DNA from: JBPRGH01 sp051418055
GTDB taxonomy: Bacteria > Bacteroidota > Bacteroidia > Cytophagales > Cyclobacteriaceae
NCBI GenBank assembly: GCA_051418055.1
Contig: JBPRGH010000113.1
Span: forward strand, 35,450 to 99,449
Direction: 5' to 3'
DNA: 64,000 bases
The position numbers and the translations under genes are program-made. Below are positions 46,225-55,136 of the stretch, piece after piece. The notes beneath the pieces are model-generated. The model ran no database searches and was not told the origin of the DNA. It worked only from the letters and a program-made list of their open reading frames with translations. Each line of letters begins with the position of its first letter. Positions within the stretch are counted from its first letter, which is position 1.

Positions 46225-46412
46225 CACAGATCGGTTTTCGTAATTCTATATCAGGAATTCGGATTAAAAGGGAATACGGTTGAAATCCGTAGCTGTCCCC
46301 GCAACTGTAAGCCTCAGCAAATGCTGTTGTCTGCTTCATGCCACTGCCTATCCCTATAGTTATCGGGAGGGTGGGAAGGTTGACAAAAAGGTGAGCCAGG
46401 AGACCTGCCGGT
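46225..46412 (+). promoter_or_regulatory. Cobalamin (AdoCbl) riboswitch
   Basis: The conserved cobalamin-riboswitch core is present in order: AAAAGGGAATACGG, TGAAATCCGTAGCTGTCCCC, GCAACTGTAAG, ATGCCACTG, GGGAAGGT and the B12 box GAGCCAGGAGACCTGCC (46393-46409). The ACCTGCC of the box (46403-46409) is complementary to GGCAGGT at 46446-46452, seven bases before the btuB ATG. Ligand binding can therefore decide whether the translation-start region is free. A degenerate palindrome (TCCCTATAGTTATCGGGA, 46351-46368) sits in a peripheral loop. Confidence 0.96.
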
Positions 46413-46458
46413 TGATAACTTATTATTAATTGTCTTCGGGTGAAAGGCAGGTACAGGT

Positions 46459-48351
46459 ATGAATACTTTGATTTCATCATTTAAGCTTGTTAAACCAGGA
46501 ATTTGCTTCAGCATTTTTACTATAGCTGCAGTATTTTATCCTTTATCGGGAAATGCCCAGGAAGAGGATACACTTCGTGCAGTCGAAGTAAAGGGCCTGT
46601 ATTGGCTTACTACTGAGCCAGGTACCAAGCTCACTTTGCTCGACAGCAGCATGATTAATTCCACTGTGGCAGGAGACGTTTCACAATTACTTTCTGATCT
46701 TACACCTGTATATTTTAAAAACTATGGCGTCAGCGGGCTTGCCTCTGTCACTTTACGGGGCACCTCTGCCAATCATACAGCTTTAATGTGGAATGGAATA
46801 AAGATCCAGCTTCCCTCTATTCAGCAAACTGATTACTCAATATTGCCAGTGATATTTTGGGATGAGATCGGGATCCAGTATGGACCTTCTATTTCATTAA
46901 ATGGAGCCGATATTGCCGGAGGGGCGATTCACCTGGTGAATAATACACCATCAAAAAAATTTAGTGCAAAATATTTAAGCCAGTTCGGTAGCTTCGGCTT
47001 TCAACAACAAGCCGTTGATATAACATATGGTAAAGATCGCATTCGCGCAAAAACACAGTTAAATTATAAATCTGCATCTAACGATTTCCCCTTTACTCTT
47101 ACTTCAGGTGACGAGGTAAGACAGCAAAACGCCTCACTTGAGCAGTTTAATTTTTTGCAACATTTATATTACCAGGGAAAGAATATCACCTGGAAAAACA
47201 GCTTCTGGTATGGAAATAATGACAGGGAGATACCACGCACAATAACAGGGTATAATAACATTCAGCAGGATAGTGAGCAGCAGGATGAATTTTACCGGTT
47301 TGTCACCTCCTTATCAGGAACAAAAGATGCCCTGAAATGGGAATTAGGTTATGGATTTCTGCAGGATGAGTTGATTTTTAACAATCTCGAAAATCATTCA
47401 AAGCAGCATATTTACCGGGGACAGTTAAACTATAAACTATCAGAAAGGATATTGCTGTCCGGAGGAGGTCAATTATTAGATGCGAATGTTGAAACGAGCA
47501 GTTATAAAGTGGAAGATCAGTTGCGTGCCGATTATTATTTAAAAGGGACTGCCAACTATTCACAGTGGAAAGCACATTTTGGATTTAAGCAGATCATTAT
47601 TCCTGAGGAAGAGGCTCCCTTAATTCCTTCGTTAGGTATTGAAAAAAATATTTTAAATGAGGATCAGCTAAGGGTAAAACTTAGTGGAAAGGTAACCCGT
47701 CATTTTCGTTATCCTACATTCAATGATCTCTTCTGGAATCCCGGAGGAAACCCTGATTTAGATCCGGAAAAAGGATGGTCTACAGAAGGGACTGCCTCTT
47801 TTACATATTCAACAGACGCAATTCTATCCGGAGAGATCACCTATTTTAACCTACAGGTTGAAGACTGGATCCTTTGGAAGCCTACAAGTCAAGGCTTCTG
47901 GGCTCCTGAAAATGTTTGGAAGGTAAATAGCCAGGGGATCGAAACAAGTTTGAAAAGCTTTTTTAATGTCGCCGGTTTACCATTGGAACTCAATCTTAAT
48001 TATTCTTTCATAAAAAGCCTGAATGAATCTCTTGGTGACAAACAGCTCATTTATGTACCCATTCACCAGGGGAATCTTATTTTGCAGTTAGCAAAAAATA
48101 AATGGTCTATATCCCAGCGTACAAATTTTACAGGCAAAAGATATACAACACAGGATAATAGAGAGTCTGATCGACTGTCACCTTTTGTTTTATTTGACTT
48201 ATCTGCCGGATATAATTTTGATATCTCTCCTGTAAAGTTGAGCCTTCAGGGAGAGGTGGATAATGTTTTTAATACGGAGTACCAGACATTACAAAACCGG
48301 GCAGTGCCGGGAAGAAATTATCAATTACAACTATTACTAACTTTTAATTAA
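46459..48351 (+). CDS. btuB: TonB-dependent cobalamin receptor
   Basis: The 630-residue protein has a signal peptide (IAAVFYPLSGNAQ). A TonB-box/plug region follows (LSDLTPVYFKNYGVSGLASVTLRG, ALMWNGIKIQLPSIQQTDYSILPVI). The beta-barrel ends in the usual aromatic C-terminus (YQLQLLLTFN). The plug has the NGI/YGPSISLNGADIAGGAI pattern of BtuB-like receptors. It begins 47 bases after the cobalamin riboswitch B12 box and is followed 15 bases later by the BtuG-like lipoprotein, so uptake of cobalamin across the outer membrane is well supported. Confidence 0.94.
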   Translation: MNTLISSFKLVKPGICFSIFTIAAVFYPLSGNAQEEDTLRAVEVKGLYWLTTEPGTKLTLLDSSMINSTVAGDVSQLLSDLTPVYFKNYGVSGLASVTLRGTSANHTALMWNGIKIQLPSIQQTDYSILPVIFWDEIGIQYGPSISLNGADIAGGAIHLVNNTPSKKFSAKYLSQFGSFGFQQQAVDITYGKDRIRAKTQLNYKSASNDFPFTLTSGDEVRQQNASLEQFNFLQHLYYQGKNITWKNSFWYGNNDREIPRTITGYNNIQQDSEQQDEFYRFVTSLSGTKDALKWELGYGFLQDELIFNNLENHSKQHIYRGQLNYKLSERILLSGGGQLLDANVETSSYKVEDQLRADYYLKGTANYSQWKAHFGFKQIIIPEEEAPLIPSLGIEKNILNEDQLRVKLSGKVTRHFRYPTFNDLFWNPGGNPDLDPEKGWSTEGTASFTYSTDAILSGEITYFNLQVEDWILWKPTSQGFWAPENVWKVNSQGIETSLKSFFNVAGLPLELNLNYSFIKSLNESLGDKQLIYVPIHQGNLILQLAKNKWSISQRTNFTGKRYTTQDNRESDRLSPFVLFDLSAGYNFDISPVKLSLQGEVDNVFNTEYQTLQNRAVPGRNYQLQLLLTFN

Positions 48352-48365
48352 TCAATAAAAACTCA

Positions 48366-49427
48366 ATGAGAAAGCTAAATTATCTTTTTAATCTGTTTTT
48401 GCTCCTGTCCCTTTCAGTGGGGATTATTTCCTGTGGAGATGATGAGCCTGTTATAATTAATGAATTTGAGCGGGGAGTATTTGTCGTAAATGAGGGGAAT
48501 TTTGGCGAAGGTGACGGCTCCATATCTTATTTTAATCCTTCTACTGAGGAAGTAAAATTTAATGTTTTCAGCCAAAATAATGATGAGCAGCCTTTAGGGG
48601 ATGTAGTACAGTCTATGACTATTGATGGTATTACAGGATATATCGTGGTAAATAATAGTAATAAGATTGAGGTGGTGAATGCCAAAACAATGGAAGGTAT
48701 CGGTACTATTGAAAATGTTTCGTTACCACGTTATATGGTCCTTCATAATGACCGGGGATTTGTTACCGAATGGGTAAGTTTTAGCGATCCCGGCCGTGTG
48801 GCTGTAATTAATCCCGGCGACAATTCCGTTACAAAAACAATTCAGGTAGGCTTTGGTGCTGAATATCTGTTAATTAAAGACAATAAACTATACGTTTCAA
48901 ACAGTTTTGAAAATACAGTCTCTGTTATAGATTTAACTTCTGAAGCTGTAATTGAAACAATAATTGTATCGAGTGCCCCTAAATTTATAAAAGAAGATGT
49001 AAATGGTAAACTTTGGGTGATATGTTCCGGAGGATATAATGCCGATTGGTCTCCTGCAAATGATGGTGCATTAGTAAAAATAGACCCCACAACTGATATT
49101 GTAGAGGAGACATTAGAATTTGGTGCCAACGTAAATGGCAAAATGGCATTAAATCCTTCTCAGGATAGAATTTATTATTCTTTGGGTAATGCTATTTATG
49201 GTTTTGATATAGCTTCAGCATCACTGCCTACAACACCATTAATAACAAATGATGATATTATTGGTGTTTATGGATTAGGAGTTGACCCATCTAATGGCAA
49301 TATATATATAGCCGATAATGCCGGTTTTCAAAGTAATGGCTTTGTCTTCCGCTTTCAGCCTGACGGTACTTTTATTGATTCTTTTGAAGCAGGACGCGGA
49401 CCTAACGGATTTGCATTTATACCATAA
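48366..49427 (+). CDS. btuG: BtuG-like surface cobalamin-binding beta-propeller lipoprotein
   Basis: The 353-residue lipoprotein (LLSLSVGIISC) is a DUF5074/YncE-type propeller. FERGVFVVNEGNFGEGDGSI opens it, then blades such as NKIEVVNAKTMEGIGTIENV, GRVAVINPGDNSVTKTIQV and NTVSVIDLTSEAVIETI. In Bacteroides the related BtuG captures cobalamin at the cell surface and hands it to BtuB. It directly follows btuB in the riboswitch-controlled operon. Confidence 0.9.
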   Translation: MRKLNYLFNLFLLLSLSVGIISCGDDEPVIINEFERGVFVVNEGNFGEGDGSISYFNPSTEEVKFNVFSQNNDEQPLGDVVQSMTIDGITGYIVVNNSNKIEVVNAKTMEGIGTIENVSLPRYMVLHNDRGFVTEWVSFSDPGRVAVINPGDNSVTKTIQVGFGAEYLLIKDNKLYVSNSFENTVSVIDLTSEAVIETIIVSSAPKFIKEDVNGKLWVICSGGYNADWSPANDGALVKIDPTTDIVEETLEFGANVNGKMALNPSQDRIYYSLGNAIYGFDIASASLPTTPLITNDDIIGVYGLGVDPSNGNIYIADNAGFQSNGFVFRFQPDGTFIDSFEAGRGPNGFAFIP

Positions 49428-49436
49428 AAACTAACA

Positions 49437-50279
49437 ATGCCGCTTCAACTAAAAGAAGGAGTAGATTATTATATTGAGAATGGGTTATATGTGTTTACAG
49501 AAGCCTATCATCTCAAAAGAGGCTACTGCTGTAAAAGTGGCTGCAGGCATTGTCCCTACGGATATATGAAAAAGAAAAAAATAGCTGTAAGCTGGAGCGG
49601 GGGAAAAGACTCCGCTCTTGCATTACACAACATTCTACAGAATAGCGATTATGAAGTTGATCATCTGTTCACTGTTTTTGACAGTGAGCTTAAACGGGTT
49701 GGTCTACATGGCGTTCCTGAACAACTTATTGAAAAGCAGGCAAAAGCTATTGACTTACCATTAAAAAAGCTATATCTGAAAGCTTCAGCATCCCATGATA
49801 ATTATAATCAGCTAATGGTGGATTATTTAGCAAAGCTAAAAGAGGAAGGGATTTCATTTATAATGTATGGAGATATCTTTCTTGAGGATTTAAAAAAATA
49901 TAGGGATGAGATGCTTGAGAAGGCAGGATTAAAAGGTATTTATCCTTTATGGGAAGAAAATACAAGTCAAAATATCTACAGGTTTCTTGACCTTGGGTTT
50001 AAAACCGTTACCTGTGCTGGTAAAGATCCGTTGATAAAAAAGAAAGACCTGGGCCAGGTAATCGATCTTAATTTTATTCAAAAACTACCCGAAGAGGTAG
50101 ATCCTTGTGGTGAAAATGGAGAATTTCACACTTTTGTTTTTGATGGCCCTATCTTTAAAGAACCCATTGATTTTAATTTAGGGGTAACGATGTCAAAAAC
50201 CTATGAATATAAATCTGTTAATGAAGCCGGACAAGAGGTTATACATACAACCAGGTTTAATTTTCAGGAAATTTATTGA
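49437..50279 (+). CDS. DUF5522-PP-loop ATPase fusion (Dph6/COG2102-like)
   Basis: The 280-residue protein begins with a DUF5522 module with four cysteines (YCCKSGCRHCPYGY, Cys31, 32, 36 and 39). From residue 48 it continues as an alpha-hydrolase/PP-loop domain with SGGKDS at 54-59 and the diphthine-ammonia-ligase-like GDIFLEDLKKYRDEMLEKAG, FDGP end. Bacteria have no diphthamide, so the amidation target must be different. It starts ten bases after btuG, inside the riboswitch operon, which points to a cobalamin-related reaction. The fusion could also be read as two adjacent modules. Confidence 0.85.
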   Translation: MPLQLKEGVDYYIENGLYVFTEAYHLKRGYCCKSGCRHCPYGYMKKKKIAVSWSGGKDSALALHNILQNSDYEVDHLFTVFDSELKRVGLHGVPEQLIEKQAKAIDLPLKKLYLKASASHDNYNQLMVDYLAKLKEEGISFIMYGDIFLEDLKKYRDEMLEKAGLKGIYPLWEENTSQNIYRFLDLGFKTVTCAGKDPLIKKKDLGQVIDLNFIQKLPEEVDPCGENGEFHTFVFDGPIFKEPIDFNLGVTMSKTYEYKSVNEAGQEVIHTTRFNFQEIY

Positions 50280-51262
50280 TTAATCAGTCCCGCTAGCTCC
50301 TGAGCCCCGGAGGAGGGGCTGATTTTATTTTCCGTAACCTTTTTTTCAATTTCGTGTAGCCTTTCTTTAAATTGTGGCTGGCTGTAATATCTCTCCTTTA
50401 GCAGAAAATTAAGTTTGTCATGCAACCAATGCAGGTTTTGATCCTGACGCTGATGAGTAAAAAAACTGTTTTCTTTAGTCTGGTCCATATATTCTTTAAT
50501 AGTGTTCCATACTTCATCAATTCCGATATTCTCGAGTGCTGAGCAGGTGTGGACCTTTGGCTGCCACCGACTGGCAGATGGTGGCAGATAATGCAGTGCG
50601 GTTTGATATTCTGCCTTTGCACGCCTGGCAGCTTTTTTATTTTCCTGGTCAGCCTTATTTATCACCACTGCATCAGCCATTTCCATTATTCCTCGTTTAA
50701 TTCCCTGTAATTCATCGCCTGCACCGGCCAGCATCAGGAGTAGAAAAAAATCGACCATATTCCTTACAGCTGTTTCAGATTGCCCGACACCTACTGTTTC
50801 AATAATAATAATATTGTAACCGGCTGCCTCGCATAACAACATAGCTTCACGTGTTGCCGAAGCCACGCCACCTAAATGGCTTCCTGCAGCTGAAGGCCTG
50901 ATAAAAGCATTGGGATCTGCCGACAATTTATCCATGCGTGTTTTATCACCTAATATACTTCCCCCTGACCGCTGACTTGTAGGATCTACGGCTAGTACTG
51001 CCACCTTATGGCCATTAGCTGTTAAAAGAGAGCCAAAGCTTTCTATAAATGTACTTTTCCCCACTCCAGGAACGCCTGTGATACCAATTCGAGTGGATTT
51101 ACCAGTATGAGGTAAAATACTATCCAGAAGCTTTCCCGCTAAATCCCTGTCTTCCTGTATTTTACTCTCTACCAGCGTGATAGCCTGACTCAGGATAGCG
51201 GTTTTTGCAGAAAGTATACCCTGCTGATATTCTTCAATGGATAATCTTTTTCTTCTAATCAT
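50273..51262 (-). CDS. meaB: Methylmalonyl-CoA mutase-associated GTPase MeaB
   Basis: The 329-residue G3E GTPase has the P-loop GITGVPGVGKST, GHKVAVLAVDPTSQRSGGSILGDKTRM, RPSAAGSHLGGVASATREAM, IIIETVGVGQSE and VVINKAD. MeaB escorts adenosylcobalamin to methylmalonyl-CoA mutase. The open frame runs on to 51424 inside the divergent CHASE2 gene. The ATG at 51262 (MIRRKRLSIEEY) fits the family, so the extra 54 codons are rejected. It overlaps the convergent PP-loop gene by seven bases. Residues near SASRWQPK are encoded by an inverted repeat at 50561-50587. Confidence 0.95.
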   Translation of the reverse strand: MIRRKRLSIEEYQQGILSAKTAILSQAITLVESKIQEDRDLAGKLLDSILPHTGKSTRIGITGVPGVGKSTFIESFGSLLTANGHKVAVLAVDPTSQRSGGSILGDKTRMDKLSADPNAFIRPSAAGSHLGGVASATREAMLLCEAAGYNIIIIETVGVGQSETAVRNMVDFFLLLMLAGAGDELQGIKRGIMEMADAVVINKADQENKKAARRAKAEYQTALHYLPPSASRWQPKVHTCSALENIGIDEVWNTIKEYMDQTKENSFFTHQRQDQNLHWLHDKLNFLLKERYYSQPQFKERLHEIEKKVTENKISPSSGAQELAGLINQ

Positions 51263-51334
51263 TATTTGATAATAAAGTTGAAAGTTAAATATTATATTTT
51301 TACTTTGTGAAACTGTAAACAGACGATTTTTAAT

Positions 51335-52612
51335 ATGGGACGGAGATTTTGGCTGGATTGTATTTTTGCCACCCTTTTTATTTTTGGATTGATGTGGACA
51401 TTCGACAATGTGTCGGAATTCCAAATATTTGATGCATTTGATCCTGTAGGTGAAGCTCTTAATGATATGGAAATGTCAGATATTGCTTTCTCACATATTC
51501 GGGAGGATCCTGAGGTAGATACAAATATTGTAATTGTGAATATTGGCCTTCTTGATAGGGCTGGCATGGGCAGGCAAATTGAAATTATTAGCAAATATGA
51601 ACCTAAGGTAATAGGGGTCGATGTATTTTATGACCTCCCAATTAATGATCCTTTGGGCAATATGATGCTTGCTAGCGCTATAGACAGCGCCGAAAATGTG
51701 GTATTGGTTACTAAACTCTTACAATCCGATTCACTTGAAGCAGTAGCATTGGGAGAAGAAAAATATGATTTGCTAAGACGTACACCTGAGAACATCAGAG
51801 GTGATGCCTATGAAGCATTTGCAAACCTGGAAACAGATGCTGAGAGCCAGGAGGATGTAAAAACCTGTCGCAGGTTTCCTCCTCTCAGAGTTATGACTGA
51901 TGGGACTGAACAGCTGGCTTTTTCAGTTAAACTGGCTCAACTATATGATTCTGCCAAAGCCAGAAAATTTATTCAGCGGGATAAAGACTGGGAGGTGATC
52001 AACTATAGAGGAAATGTAGTGGATATGTTTGGATCAACCAATTATCCAAATATGTTTTTCGTTCTTGATGCAGCCCAGGTGCTTGAAGAGAATTTTACAC
52101 CAGAAATGATCAAGGATAAAATTGTGATAATTGGTTATATTGGCGATTATATTGGTCATGATGCATGGGAGGATAAGTTTTTCACTCCGCTGAATAAAAA
52201 ATATGCAGGAAAAGCCAATCCAGATATGTATGGACCAGTGGTTCATGCTAATGCTTTATCGATGATCCTTAATGAAGATTATGTTGATGTACTTGATGAT
52301 AAGGAACATAGTATAGGAATGGCAATAGCATTAATTGTATGCTTTTTAAATGTAGTGGTATTTTCACTTATCTATAGAAAGTTGCCCAGGTGGTATGATG
52401 GGATCACTAAAATTACCCAGCTTGTTGAAATCGTAATTATCCTGTATATCATGATTGAAGTTTTTGCTATCTATAGTTTTAAGCTAAATTTGACAGTAAC
52501 ATTAATAGCCATAGCTTTAACTGGGGACTCACTGGAGGTATTTTATGGTGTGGTCAAGAATCTCTTCAACAGAGAACGAAGAAGGCAGCTGTTTACCATT
52601 CAGAAAGATTAA
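51335..52612 (+). CDS. CHASE2-domain membrane protein without output domain
   Basis: The 425-residue protein has an N-terminal helix (FWLDCIFATLFIFGLMW) and a periplasmic CHASE2 sensor (about 35-325). The sensor contains VDTNIVIVNIGLLDRAGMGRQI, PKVIGVDVFYDLP, INYRGN and KDKIVIIGYIGDYIGHD. Three C-terminal helices follow (about 330-410). CHASE2 usually precedes a kinase, cyclase or CHAT domain, but here the protein ends shortly after the last helix (RERRRQLFTIQKD). The FecR-like protein 59 bases downstream is probably its partner. Confidence 0.87.
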   Translation: MGRRFWLDCIFATLFIFGLMWTFDNVSEFQIFDAFDPVGEALNDMEMSDIAFSHIREDPEVDTNIVIVNIGLLDRAGMGRQIEIISKYEPKVIGVDVFYDLPINDPLGNMMLASAIDSAENVVLVTKLLQSDSLEAVALGEEKYDLLRRTPENIRGDAYEAFANLETDAESQEDVKTCRRFPPLRVMTDGTEQLAFSVKLAQLYDSAKARKFIQRDKDWEVINYRGNVVDMFGSTNYPNMFFVLDAAQVLEENFTPEMIKDKIVIIGYIGDYIGHDAWEDKFFTPLNKKYAGKANPDMYGPVVHANALSMILNEDYVDVLDDKEHSIGMAIALIVCFLNVVVFSLIYRKLPRWYDGITKITQLVEIVIILYIMIEVFAIYSFKLNLTVTLIAIALTGDSLEVFYGVVKNLFNRERRRQLFTIQKD

Positions 52613-52671
52613 GTATATATAGCATATCCTTTAGAAATTTTATACATTTATATATTATAAATAAATTGGTC

Positions 52672-53568
52672 ATGAATCGTAATTCTTTTGTACTGACACT
52701 AATATTTGTCTTAATAAGTTGGCTTTCATTTGGCCAGCAATACACCTTTAGAGTAATGGTAAATAAAGGCTCAAATGAAGTAAAAAAAGGAGGAGAATGG
52801 ATGCCTCTTAAAACAGGGGCATATTTAAATGATGAAGATGAGCTAAAAGTTACTGATGATGCCTATTTGGGTTTGGTACATTCAAGCGGAAAGACTTTAG
52901 AGTTAAAAGATGCAGGAACGCATAAAATCTCTAACCTCGCATCAAATATGAATACCGGTAGCTCAAGTGTAGCAAGTAAATATGCTGACTTTGTTTTAAG
53001 TAAGATGTCTGCTGAAGGCAAAAAAAACAGGTTAAGCGCAACAGGAGCCGTTAGCCGCGGAACGGAAGGGGATATTAAAATTTTTATGCCAAATTCAGCA
53101 GGGGTTTATACAAATGATCCTATATTAAAGTGGAGTGAAGTAGAAGGCGAAAATGTTGATTATACAGTTACAGTGACCAACATGTTTGAAGATGTATTGA
53201 TGACTGCAAATACTTCTGACCCTGAATATCAGCTGGATTTAGAAAATGAAAATATTTCCGATCAAAAAGTAGTACTTATAACGGTTTCAGCAGGGAATGA
53301 TAATGCGAAATCCAGTACATACGCAATTAAAAAATTACCAACTGAGGATTCTCAAAAAATTAAATCAAAGTTGGATGAACTTATGAATGAAGTTGATCAG
53401 CCTACCGCTCTTAATAAATATATCTTAGCAGGGTTTTATGAAGAAAATAACCTGTTGATAGATGCCCTTACAAGCTATGTGGAAGCAATGCGTATGGCTC
53501 CGGATGTAGAAACCTATAATGAGGCTTATGAAGAGTTTCTTTTAAGAAACAGGCTGAAAAATAATTAA
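52672..53568 (+). CDS. Exported FecR-like protein
   Basis: The start is set at ATG 52672; the TTG six bases earlier is unlikely. A signal peptide (FVLTLIFVLISWLSFGQQ) precedes a FecR-like beta domain (KGGEWMPLKTGAYLNDEDELKVTDDAYLGLVHSSGKTLEL). A middle beta domain follows (PILKWSEVEGENVDYTVTV) and a helical TPR-like tail (AGFYEENNLLIDALTSYVEAMRMAPD). Total length is 298. It follows the CHASE2 protein and ends at a strong terminator, so the two form one operon with a periplasmic sensing role that cannot be specified. Confidence 0.82.
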   Translation: MNRNSFVLTLIFVLISWLSFGQQYTFRVMVNKGSNEVKKGGEWMPLKTGAYLNDEDELKVTDDAYLGLVHSSGKTLELKDAGTHKISNLASNMNTGSSSVASKYADFVLSKMSAEGKKNRLSATGAVSRGTEGDIKIFMPNSAGVYTNDPILKWSEVEGENVDYTVTVTNMFEDVLMTANTSDPEYQLDLENENISDQKVVLITVSAGNDNAKSSTYAIKKLPTEDSQKIKSKLDELMNEVDQPTALNKYILAGFYEENNLLIDALTSYVEAMRMAPDVETYNEAYEEFLLRNRLKNN

Positions 53569-53590
53569 AAATATTTATTTTATAACATTT

Positions 53591-53624
53591 AAAAAGCTGT
53601 CCTTCTTCGGGGCAGCTTTTTTTT
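53591..53624 (+). terminator. Rho-independent terminator after the FecR-like gene
   Basis: AAAAAGCTGTCC-TTCTTC-GGGGCAGCTTTTTTTT forms a strong stem with a T run, 23 bases after the stop at 53568. Confidence 0.88.
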
Positions 53625-53676
53625 GGTTAAATATTTTTGCTGATCCATTTTTTATATATCTTCAGACCTTAATTTT

Positions 53677-54924
53677 ATGGAAAGATCTGAATATAAAAAT
53701 CTTCTCAAATCTTTAGGCCCGGGAATTCTTTTTGCCAGTACCTGTATTGGTGTTTCGCATTTGGTGCAATCTACAAGAGCAGGGGCTGATTTTAGCTTTG
53801 CTCTTCTATGGGCCGTTATAATAGCGAATATTTTAAAATATCCCTTTTTTGAATTTGCAGCACGTTATACAAGCGCCACCGGAGTGAGTATACTTGACGG
53901 GTATGACAGAAAAGGAAAGTGGATCCTTTGGCTCTATATATTAATCACCATACCATCAATGTTTTCCGTTTCTGCCGCTGTTACTTTTGTTACTGCTGGT
54001 CTATTGGAAAACTTGTTTAATATCGGATACACAACAGAGGTATGGACAGTAATAATCCTCGTGGTTTGCCTGGTGATCTTAATGATCGGAAAGTATAAAG
54101 TTCTCGATGGTTTGTTAAAAGTAATTGGTCTTGTACTGGTATTAACAACCTTAGTTGCTTTTTTTAGCGCTCTGTTTAATGGTCCTGTAGGCGGGGAAGT
54201 TACCTTCCAAAAACCTGAGATCTGGAGCTCCGGGGGTATAATATTTTTGATTGCCTTAATGGGTTGGATGCCAACAGCCGTCGATATTTCAGCCTGGACA
54301 AGTTTATGGGCAGAAGAGCGCATTAAACAAACAGGCTACCGCCCAAAATTAAAAGAGAGCTTATTTGACTTTAATCTTGGCTACTGGACCTCTGCTGTGC
54401 TTGCCATTTGCTTTTTGTCATTAGGTGCTCTTGTCATTTATAATACTAATACTAAACTGTCAAATAACTCTGCTGATTTTGCAGGCCAAATTGTAGGTAT
54501 GTATACTAATTCAATAGGGAAATGGAGTTTTTGGATTATCTCTGTTGCAGCATTTTCTACTATGTTCAGTACAACTATTACTGTCCTTGACGGATATGGT
54601 AGAGCCATGGCCAGATCTTTACAGTTGGTCCTTAAGCAAGGTACGGAAAGGAGAACAAATTATATACTGCTGATATTTATTATTTCAGGGGGCACTTTTC
54701 TGATTGTTTATCAATTTTTGAACGACCTGCGATCGCTTGTAGACTTTGCAACTATTTTATCCTTTGTTATTGCGCCACTGGCCGCTATACTTAATTATAT
54801 TGTTATTTTTTCTGATGAGGTAAAAGATGAGTATAAGCCAAAAAAAGGTATAAAAATTTTAGCCATATCAGGGATAATCTTTCTATTTGTCTTTACAATA
54901 CTCTTTTTTATCGTATGGTGGTGA
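53677..54924 (+). CDS. Nramp-superfamily transporter, non-canonical metal site
   Basis: The 415-residue protein has 11 transmembrane helices and the Nramp order. Helix 1 begins GPGILFASTCIGVSHLVQST, where metal-transporting Nramps have DPGN in this region. Helix 6 has GWMPTAVDISAW in the place of the MPH motif. The fold is clear, but the side chains that coordinate Mn or Fe are replaced, so the substrate is uncertain; Nramp-related magnesium transporters are similarly changed. It stands alone after a terminator. Confidence 0.85.
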   Translation: MERSEYKNLLKSLGPGILFASTCIGVSHLVQSTRAGADFSFALLWAVIIANILKYPFFEFAARYTSATGVSILDGYDRKGKWILWLYILITIPSMFSVSAAVTFVTAGLLENLFNIGYTTEVWTVIILVVCLVILMIGKYKVLDGLLKVIGLVLVLTTLVAFFSALFNGPVGGEVTFQKPEIWSSGGIIFLIALMGWMPTAVDISAWTSLWAEERIKQTGYRPKLKESLFDFNLGYWTSAVLAICFLSLGALVIYNTNTKLSNNSADFAGQIVGMYTNSIGKWSFWIISVAAFSTMFSTTITVLDGYGRAMARSLQLVLKQGTERRTNYILLIFIISGGTFLIVYQFLNDLRSLVDFATILSFVIAPLAAILNYIVIFSDEVKDEYKPKKGIKILAISGIIFLFVFTILFFIVWW

Positions 54925-55136
54925 TGTGATATTTGTTGATTTGTGGATATTTTTTCGAAATATTAAAAATTTCTCTACAATAATCCTAAGCCCGATATAA
55001 CCTCTTCTTTAAACCTTCTTTCTCTAAGCCCCTGTATATCAGTTTTTCCCTCTGCCATTCTATGAAAAACCCTTTATTTCGGTGCTTCTGGCACAAAATT
55101 TCCATTTATAAGGGTGAATCAAACGAGGATCAAATT

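Noticed and set aside
46172..46480. Minus-strand open frame of 102 codons across the riboswitch
   Set aside because: It lies entirely on the opposite strand of a strongly conserved cobalamin riboswitch and its translation has no recognisable domain.
51263..51424. N-terminal extension of MeaB
   Set aside because: The extra 54 codons overlap the start of the divergent CHASE2 gene and do not resemble MeaB; the ATG at 51262 fits the family.
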